From Rohdeia sp044358925 (GTDB taxonomy: Bacteria > Planctomycetota > UBA1135 > GCA-002686595): a stretch of DNA of 11,443 nucleotides. Numbering within the stretch: the first letter of the stretch is position 1; each line of letters opens with the position of its first letter. The position numbers and the translations under genes were made by a program. Shown piece after piece: positions 6,593 through 11,443 of this stretch. The notes under the pieces are model-generated. The model was not told the DNA's origin and ran no database searches. It worked only from the letters and a program-made list of their open reading frames with translations. The DNA lies in NCBI GenBank assembly GCA_044358925.1, contig JBIKNC010000139.1:1-11443 (forward strand). The letters are read 5' to 3'.

Positions 6593-7426
6593 TCAATCCC
6601 AGGACTCGCGCTTGTTGTCGTTCCACCAGCGTTGCCAGGCGCGGAAGTCGGCTTCTTGATGGCCCGTGAGCGCCTGCAATGCCGAGTTGGTACCGGCCGC
6701 GAGCGCGTCGTACTCCTTGCGCTTCTCTTCGAAGTCTTCGTTGCTGTCGGCCTGGCCGGTGCCGGAGTAGTCGCCGGCGTCCTCCAAGAGATCCGCGAGC
6801 GGAACGATCTTCTTGAGCAGCGCCTCGACGATCTCCTTGCGCGTCTTCTCCTTCGCATCGGCGAAGCTGCCGAGCGCCTGGGCGGCAGCGCCTTCCACTT
6901 CGTAGACCGCGTTGTCGAGCAGCTTGACGAGGACCTTGACGCCCTTCTCGTTCTTCGTGCGGCCGAGGGAGAGGATCGCTTCGCGGCGGGCCTTCAGTCG
7001 GCCGTCCAGTGCGGAGTGCTCGACGAGTCGCAGGAGGTGCTTCGCGCCCTCGTCACCGAAGGCGCCCAGTGCCTTCGCACCGTGGGTCTGCAGCTTCTGG
7101 TCGGGAACGTCTTCGGCCAAGTCCTTGCGCTTCACCACCACACACTCGGCCACGATGTCGGCGATCGCCTGACGATCCTTGGGGCCGCTCTCCTCGAACT
7201 CGACCGAGAGCTGATCGATGACGCCCATCGCCTGGTCGTCCTCGGCGCCTTTGGCCTTGAGGTGGGTGTCGAGCTGGTCGACCAGCTTGATGACCTCCGG
7301 CCGTCCGTCGGGCTTGACTTCATCTTCCTGTGCAACACGAATGAAGCTCGCCGGTGTCGCGTGGACGCTGACCGGCGAGAGTGCGGCGGAGGCGATGAGG
7401 AACGCGGTCAGGTGGATCGGCTTCAT
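6593..7426 (-). CDS. Secreted HEAT-repeat protein
   Basis: The 277-residue protein has an N-terminal signal peptide (MKPIHLTAFLIASAALSPVS, likely cut after HAT or APA-like sites near 23-27). The mature part is almost all helix and includes HEAT-like units, clearest at about 110-134 (KLQTHGAKALGAFGDEGAKH), 143-170 (ARREAILSLGR...VKVLVKLL) and 173-190 (VYEVEGAAAQALGSF). The C-terminus has SALQALTGHQEADFRAWQRW then WNDNK, a tryptophan-rich tail I know from HEAT proteins of Planctomycetota. HEAT arrays are protein-binding scaffolds; no enzyme motif is present. The ATG at 7426 is chosen for the signal peptide; no Shine-Dalgarno is visible, and the open frame continuing to 8365 is a shadow of pabC. 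It stands alone between its own hairpin and a 122-base gap after pabC. Partner unknown. Confidence 0.85.
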   Translation of the reverse strand: MKPIHLTAFLIASAALSPVSVHATPASFIRVAQEDEVKPDGRPEVIKLVDQLDTHLKAKGAEDDQAMGVIDQLSVEFEESGPKDRQAIADIVAECVVVKRKDLAEDVPDQKLQTHGAKALGAFGDEGAKHLLRLVEHSALDGRLKARREAILSLGRTKNEKGVKVLVKLLDNAVYEVEGAAAQALGSFADAKEKTRKEIVEALLKKIVPLADLLEDAGDYSGTGQADSNEDFEEKRKEYDALAAGTNSALQALTGHQEADFRAWQRWWNDNKRESWD

Positions 7427-7548
7427 GGCGTGGGTCGCTGTGCTGCAGCGCGAGGCGTACCAGTTCGGATCCGGGTGGTTACGACTCGCGTGTCGCCTTG
7501 GGACGAGTGTGTCGAAGAGTCGTCGCGGTCGGGCGTCGCGCTCGGAAG
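7427..7548 (-). other. Gap between pabC and the HEAT-repeat gene
   Basis: These 122 bases should contain the end of the pabBC transcript and the promoter of the HEAT gene. A 7-bp inverted repeat with a 29-base loop (ACGACTC 7481-7487, GAGTCGT 7517-7523) is too loose to call a terminator. A possible sigma-54-like element at 7463-7447 is discussed among the rejected items. No small gene is supported. Confidence 0.35.
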
Positions 7549-8355
7549 TCACGGCACGTCTTCGCCGAGCAGTGCAGCCAGGCGCGCGACGACCGGTCCG
7601 TCCGGTCCGGGCAGGGTGTCGCAGACGCCCAGCACGGACCTCAGCGGGCGACATCCTAGCAGGGAGCTCGTGACAGCCACCTCGTCGGCAACCGCGAGGT
7701 CCGCACAGGAGAGCGGCTCCTCTTCGAGTGCTCCCAGCGCCACGAGGCGACCGCGCACCACCCCCGCGAGGAGGCCGGGTTCGAGCGGCGGGGTGATCGC
7801 GCGGCCGTCCTTCACGACGACGAGGTTCGCGGCCGTCGCACACAGCAGGCGCCCATCCGCCCGCGCCAGCAGGCACACGTCGGCGCCGACGGCGCGGGCG
7901 CGCTCCTCGAGCAGCACCCGCGCCAGTCGACCCGTGTGTTTCAGCTCGTCGATGCCGCCCGGGTCGCCCCAACCGCCGCGCTCGAGCACGGCCACCAGGC
8001 CCGCCGCCGGAAGTGCGACGAGCGGGCGCAGACTCACGAGCCGCGTCGGTTCGCCGCCCGGCCGACCTGGGCTGAACAGAAGGCGCGCCGCGCCGCGCTC
8101 GACGCCGCTGGCCGCGACGAGTTCGAGGAGCGCCGTCCGCCACAGCTCCGGCTGGAGCTCGGGGAAGTGCGCGAGTCGCACCGCACGCTCGAAGCGCGCG
8201 AGATGCGGTTCGAGCAGCAACACACGCCCGCGCGCGATCGCGACGGTCTCGATCAGTGCCTGGCCGCGCACCAGTGCGACGTCGCGCGGGTCGATGCGCG
8301 CGTCGGCCGCATGGACGACTCGGCCGCCCAGGTGGACGAGGTCGAAGTCGCTCAT
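7549..8355 (-). CDS. pabC: Aminodeoxychorismate lyase (class IV aminotransferase family)
   Basis: PabC is a pyridoxal-phosphate enzyme that splits 4-amino-4-deoxychorismate into p-aminobenzoate and pyruvate, the last step before the pteridine branch of folate synthesis. The 268-residue length is typical. The family features appear in order: VALVRGQALIETVAIARGRV (26-45), HLARFERAVRLA (51-62), the PLP-binding Lys139 in DELKHTGRLARVLLEE, CATAANLVVVKDGRAITPPL (172-191), and GLLAGVVRGRL (194-204). Sequence alone could also fit a D-amino-acid or branched-chain aminotransferase of the same fold; overlap with pabB (ATGA, sharing four bases at 8352-8355) decides for PabC. That overlap also sets the start at 8355 and implies translational coupling. 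No hairpin of note follows the stop. Confidence 0.9.
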   Translation of the reverse strand: MSDFDLVHLGGRVVHAADARIDPRDVALVRGQALIETVAIARGRVLLLEPHLARFERAVRLAHFPELQPELWRTALLELVAASGVERGAARLLFSPGRPGGEPTRLVSLRPLVALPAAGLVAVLERGGWGDPGGIDELKHTGRLARVLLEERARAVGADVCLLARADGRLLCATAANLVVVKDGRAITPPLEPGLLAGVVRGRLVALGALEEEPLSCADLAVADEVAVTSSLLGCRPLRSVLGVCDTLPGPDGPVVARLAALLGEDVP

Positions 8356-9713
8356 TCGAGCACACCTCCGGACGCGAGCGCCTCGATCAACGCGCGCGCC
8401 TTGTGCAGCGTCTCCTCGTCTTCGGCCTCGGGGTCGGAGCCCCACGTGATGCCGCCGCCGACTCGGAACGAGACGTCGTGTCGACCGTCGCTGCGCGGGC
8501 GCACGAGCAGCGTGCGGATCAGGATGTTGAACGCCGCCGTGCCGTCGACACTCGCGAACCCGAGCGAACCTGTGAACGGGCCGCGGCCTTCGCCTTCGAG
8601 TTCGGCGATCGCACGCATCGAACGCAGCTTCGGCGCACCGGTGATGGAGCCGCCCGGGAACAACGCCGTCAGCGCGTCGAACGCGTCGGCGTCGGCACGC
8701 AGCCGCGCGCGCACCGTCGCGACCAGATGGTGGACGCGCGTGTAGCTCTCGAGTTCGTGGAGCGCAGCGACACGCACTCCGCCCGTCGTCGCGACGTGCG
8801 CGAAGTCGTTGCGTACGAGGTCGACGATCATCGCGAGCTCGGCGCGGTCCTTCGCGCTGGCGAGCAACGCCTCGCCGCTGCGCCGGTCCTCGTGGGGGTC
8901 GCTCGCGCGCCGCGCCGTGCCCTTGATCGGCCGACTCACGGCAGCGCCACCTTCGCAGGCGAGCAGGAGTTCCGGCGACGAACACAGCACAGCACCGTGG
9001 GCGTGCTCCATGAAGGCCATGTACGGCGCCGGATTGGCGCGGCGCAACGCCGCGTGCAGCGCGAGCACGTCGCCCTCGAACTCGCACTCGAAACGGTGCG
9101 ACAGGTTGGCCTGGTAGTACTCGCCGTCGGCGATGTCGCGCCGCACGGCCGCAACGCGCAGCCGGTGCTCGGCGGGGTTCGTCACGCGCCGCGGCGGACT
9201 GCAACGGAACGTCCCGAGTGCCGGCAGCGGCGCGGCGAGCGCCGCGCGGATGCGCTCGCGACGAACGGCGCGCGGCGCCAGCCCGTCCGCGTCACACGTC
9301 GCCAGCAGGACGCGCCCGGTCGCGAGCTCGAACTCGAGCGCGTCCCCGTACACGGCGCCGAGGATCGTCGGCCAACCCCACGGATCGGAGGGCAGCGGCT
9401 GCTCCTCACCGGCCACACCGAGCTCGTAGGCGAACAGGCCCGCGAATCCGCCGGCGAAGTGCGGCACAGGCCCCTGGGCGTGTTCGAACGACCACCCCGC
9501 CAGGCGCCCGCGCAGCGCGGCGATGCTGCCGACGCCGTCGAGCGCCTCGAACGGTTCGAAGAAGACGAACGCGCGCCGACCGGGCAAAGCCCCCAGGCCT
9601 TCGAGCAACAACGGCCGCGCGCCGCACGCGCGCAAGCGCGCGCAGCACTCGAACGGATCGAGCGCGCCGTCGAGTTGCTCGGTGAATCGCCGCACGTGCC
9701 GCACCCTGCCCAT
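8352..9713 (-). CDS. pabB: Aminodeoxychorismate synthase component I
   Basis: PabB converts chorismate and ammonia to 4-amino-4-deoxychorismate, the committed step to p-aminobenzoate; the ammonia normally comes from the PabA glutaminase. The 453-residue protein matches the family length. The chorismate-binding domain (about 180-450) shows GEYYQANLSHRFE (197-209), PIKGTARR (262-269), VDLVRNDFAHVATTGGVRV (297-315), FPGGSITGAPKLRSM (352-366), GSLGFASVDGTAAFNILIRT (382-401) and VGGGITWGSDPEAEDEET (418-435). Lys264 in PIKGT marks PabB rather than anthranilate synthase TrpE, which has PIAGT. The ATG at 9713 is used because an extension to 9818 would run through the divergent exporter start and adds no family sequence. 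pabC follows in overlap. PabA is not in the window. Confidence 0.94.
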   Translation of the reverse strand: MGRVRHVRRFTEQLDGALDPFECCARLRACGARPLLLEGLGALPGRRAFVFFEPFEALDGVGSIAALRGRLAGWSFEHAQGPVPHFAGGFAGLFAYELGVAGEEQPLPSDPWGWPTILGAVYGDALEFELATGRVLLATCDADGLAPRAVRRERIRAALAAPLPALGTFRCSPPRRVTNPAEHRLRVAAVRRDIADGEYYQANLSHRFECEFEGDVLALHAALRRANPAPYMAFMEHAHGAVLCSSPELLLACEGGAAVSRPIKGTARRASDPHEDRRSGEALLASAKDRAELAMIVDLVRNDFAHVATTGGVRVAALHELESYTRVHHLVATVRARLRADADAFDALTALFPGGSITGAPKLRSMRAIAELEGEGRGPFTGSLGFASVDGTAAFNILIRTLLVRPRSDGRHDVSFRVGGGITWGSDPEAEDEETLHKARALIEALASGGVLE

Positions 9714-9792
9714 GGTGGCGCTTCGTCCACTCGATTGCACACGAACGGAAGCGGTGCTCGAACGGCGGCACGCCGCACTGCACACTGCCGGG
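9714..9792. promoter_or_regulatory. Divergent promoter region between pabB and the exporter
   Basis: These 79 bases must carry both start signals. The word CGAACGG is repeated directly at 9742-9748 and 9759-9765, 17 bases apart, and GCGGC-AC-GCCGC (9765-9776) is an inverted repeat beginning 28 bases before the exporter ATG. Either could be an operator, but neither matches a site I know, and I see no clear -35/-10 pair. Confidence 0.3.
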
Positions 9793-11148
9793 ATGTCCGG
9801 TACGGAAAAGCGTGTCATGGGCCCCGTCTTCCTGACGGTGTTGCTCGACCTGATCGGCTTCTCGGTCCTCTTCCCGCTCTTCCCGGAGATCCTCGAGCAC
9901 TACCTCGATCGCGAGGGTCCGGGGAGCACCATCGGACGCTTGCACACGTGGCTGACCGAGATCGTCGGTGAGCGCAGCGACGCAGCCTTCGCCGTCACGA
10001 CGCTCTTCGGCGGCATCCTCGGCTCGCTCTACTCGCTCCTGCAGTTCGCGTGTGCACCGCTGTGGGGCGGCCTGTCCGACCGAGTCGGCCGGCGACGCGT
10101 GTTGCTGTTCACGATCGCGGGCACCGCGTTCGCGTACGGCCTGTGGTTCGTCGCGGGGAGCTTCATGCTGCTCGTCGTCTCGCGCCTCGTCGCAGGCATG
10201 ATGGCCGGCAACATCGCGACCGCGGCCGCCGTCGTCACCGACGTCCACCGCCCTGAGAACCGCGCACGCGGCATGGCCGTCGTCGGAGCGGCGATCGGAC
10301 TGGGTTTCGTGCTCGGTCCCGCCGTCGGCGCGCTCAGTTACCACTTCGTCGACGTGCTCGCGCACTTCCCCAAGCTCGAGCAGTTCGGCGTCAATCCGTT
10401 CTCGTCCGCCGCGTTCGCCAGTCTCGCGCTGTCCGTCCTCAACTGGATCCTGGTCGCCGCGCGCCTGCCCGAGACGCTCGATCGCTCGCGTGTCATGCCG
10501 CGCACCGGGCGCCTCGCACTCGGCGCCGTCGCGAAGCTGCGCGCACCCGGACTCGTGCGCACGCACGTCGTGTACTTCGTCTACATGGTCCTGTTCTCGG
10601 CGCTCGAGTTCACACTCGTGTTCCTGACCGCCGATCGCCTGAGCTTCGAACCCGCGCAGAACGCGTGGATGTTCGTGTTCATCGGTCTCGTGATCGCGCT
10701 CACCCAGGGCGGAGTCGTGCGCCGCAGCGCACCGCGCATCGGGGAACGCCGACTCGCGACCATCGGACTGGTGTTGCTCGTGCCGGGTTTCGTGCTCGTC
10801 GGCACGGTGCCCGGGATCCACGTGTCGTACTCGCTCTGGCAGCTCTACGGCGGGCTCTTCCTGCTGGCCGTCGGCAGCGCCACGGTCATGCCGTGCCTCT
10901 CGGCGCTCGCGTCGCGCTACGCGCCCGAACAGCACCAGGGCCTCGTGCAGGGCACCTTCCGCTCGATGGGCTCGCTGGCCCGCGCCGTGGGCCCGCTCCT
11001 GGGCGGCATCGTCTACTGGAGCGTCTCGAGCTCGGCCCCCTACCTGTTCGGCGCCGTGCTCCTCGCGCTGCCCCTGGTCCTCGTGGCGCGTCTACCGGCT
11101 CCCCCCAGTCCAGCAGGTGCGCCCGGCGGGCCGATAGCACGTCCATGA
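9793..11148 (+). CDS. MFS exporter of the drug/proton antiporter type (TetA-like)
   Basis: The 451-residue protein is a major facilitator superfamily transporter of the inner membrane, probably a proton-driven exporter of small molecules. The first helix (about 9-31, FLTVLLDLIGFSVLFPLFPE) has the look of TetA-type transporters. Motif A is intact after the second helix, GGLSDRVGRRR (92-102), and the antiporter motif C region reads LGFVLGPAVGAL (170-181). Further hydrophobic segments at about 103-136, 160-182, 206-224, 257-280, 291-306, 320-340, 346-370, 393-410 and 415-432 fit twelve helices. The outer loop between helices 1 and 2 (about 33-65) is long and charged. The ATG at 9793 is chosen because the family starts there; no Shine-Dalgarno is seen. 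It overlaps the next gene by ATGA. Substrate unknown; resistance cannot be claimed. Confidence 0.9.
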   Translation: MSGTEKRVMGPVFLTVLLDLIGFSVLFPLFPEILEHYLDREGPGSTIGRLHTWLTEIVGERSDAAFAVTTLFGGILGSLYSLLQFACAPLWGGLSDRVGRRRVLLFTIAGTAFAYGLWFVAGSFMLLVVSRLVAGMMAGNIATAAAVVTDVHRPENRARGMAVVGAAIGLGFVLGPAVGALSYHFVDVLAHFPKLEQFGVNPFSSAAFASLALSVLNWILVAARLPETLDRSRVMPRTGRLALGAVAKLRAPGLVRTHVVYFVYMVLFSALEFTLVFLTADRLSFEPAQNAWMFVFIGLVIALTQGGVVRRSAPRIGERRLATIGLVLLVPGFVLVGTVPGIHVSYSLWQLYGGLFLLAVGSATVMPCLSALASRYAPEQHQGLVQGTFRSMGSLARAVGPLLGGIVYWSVSSSAPYLFGAVLLALPLVLVARLPAPPSPAGAPGGPIARP

Positions 11149-11443
11149 AGCGCCTCTTCGCACCCACGCTCTGCCTGGTCGCCGCCCTGTCCGCCGCCGC
11201 CGTGACGCCTGCGCCGCAGGACGTCGACCTGGTCACGCGCGTGAAGGCACTCGAGGACGAACTCGTCGGCCTGCGCGCGACGGTCACGACCCTCCAGACC
11301 GCCCAAGGCGATGCCCAGGCCGCGACCCAGAACTTCTTCGTCGCGCAGACGCGCGCGGTGAAGGCTCTCGGCGACGCACTGAAGAGCGCGCAGGACGACG
11401 GCTTCGGCGCGGGCATGAACCCGCGCGCGCACCAGACGCTGCT
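11145..11443 (+). CDS. Secreted coiled-coil protein, N-terminal part (cut by window edge)
   Basis: Ninety-nine residues of an unrecognised exported protein are visible before the right edge. MKRLFAPTLCLVAALSAAAV is a clear Sec signal peptide, with cleavage likely near 22-25 (TPAPQ). Residues about 26-60 (VDLVTRVKALEDELVGLRAT then VTTLQTAQGD) have leucine/valine heptad spacing typical of a coiled coil, followed by a helical stretch to about 85 and a glycine turn (DDGFGAGMNPRAHQ). The ATG at 11145 overlaps the exporter stop (ATGA), so it is translationally coupled to it. Its role, and whether it assists the exporter, cannot be judged from the part seen. Confidence 0.75.
   Translation, partial: MKRLFAPTLCLVAALSAAAVTPAPQDVDLVTRVKALEDELVGLRATVTTLQTAQGDAQAATQNFFVAQTRAVKALGDALKSAQDDGFGAGMNPRAHQTL

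Noticed and set aside
7447..7463. Sigma-54-like promoter CTGGTACGCCTCGCGCT upstream of the HEAT gene
   Set aside because: The GG and GC elements have the right spacing, but the -12 part lacks TT, the leader would be only about 10 bases, and such matches occur by chance in GC-rich DNA.
7481..7523. ACGACTC/GAGTCGT inverted repeat as pabC terminator
   Set aside because: It has only 7 bp with a 29-base loop and no T-run; weaker than what is expected by chance over a gap of this size to count as evidence.
6215..8449. Plus-strand open frame of 744 codons
   Set aside because: It crosses several well-supported minus-strand genes and their gaps, and becomes Ser/Arg/Pro low-complexity sequence. It is a shadow.
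9406..10935. Minus-strand open frame of 509 codons opposite the exporter
   Set aside because: The translation is a run of Arg, Glu, Asp and His without any fold pattern, and it lies opposite a clear MFS transporter and over pabB.
9793..11148. The exporter as a tetracycline resistance gene
   Set aside because: Only family-level motifs are shared; motif A and C occur in many exporters with other substrates, and there is no neighbouring TetR-type regulator.

Overview
The window is GC-rich bacterial chromosome with no tRNA, rRNA, CRISPR array, insertion sequence or phage gene that I could see. Three traits point to Planctomycetota, probably one of the GC-rich marine lineages: a secreted von Willebrand factor A (vWA) protein with a C-terminal segment of a kind I associate with that phylum; a secreted HEAT-repeat protein ending in an LTG...W..WW..N tail; and several genes with no clear Shine-Dalgarno sequence. 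The assignment is inference from protein style, not from a marker gene.

Layout. The left edge cuts through an aldo/keto reductase on the minus strand (1-291). A divergent gap of about 314 bases separates it from a secreted vWA protein on the plus strand (606-2063). A pair of hairpins (2073-2145) follows, between this gene and the convergent operon. From 6393 down to 2174 four minus-strand genes are packed with gaps or overlaps of a few bases: a single-pass membrane protein, an exported coiled-coil protein, xseA (exonuclease VII large subunit) and a family 2 glycosyltransferase. Upstream of them, also on the minus strand, lie a secreted HEAT-repeat protein (6593-7426) with its own terminator-like hairpin, and the folate pair pabB-pabC (9713 down to 7549), which overlap by ATGA. 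A 79-base divergent gap separates pabB from a plus-strand MFS exporter (9793-11148). The exporter overlaps by ATGA the start of a secreted coiled-coil protein cut by the right edge (11145-11443).

How the genes work together. PabB and PabC catalyse consecutive steps from chorismate to p-aminobenzoate; the glutamine amidotransferase PabA is not here. XseA is a DNA repair nuclease subunit, and its usual neighbour xseB is absent. It sits in translational overlap with envelope-type genes, so the operon looks like shared expression more than shared function. The remaining proteins (vWA, HEAT, two exported proteins upstream of xseA, the last partial gene) are cell-envelope or secreted proteins of unknown role.

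Most of the window is ordinary housekeeping plus lineage-specific envelope genes. I did not find a convincing new multi-gene system. The points most worth a second look are the calcium-loop insertions in the vWA domain, the two unrecognised exported proteins upstream of xseA, and the two large hairpins without T-tracts.
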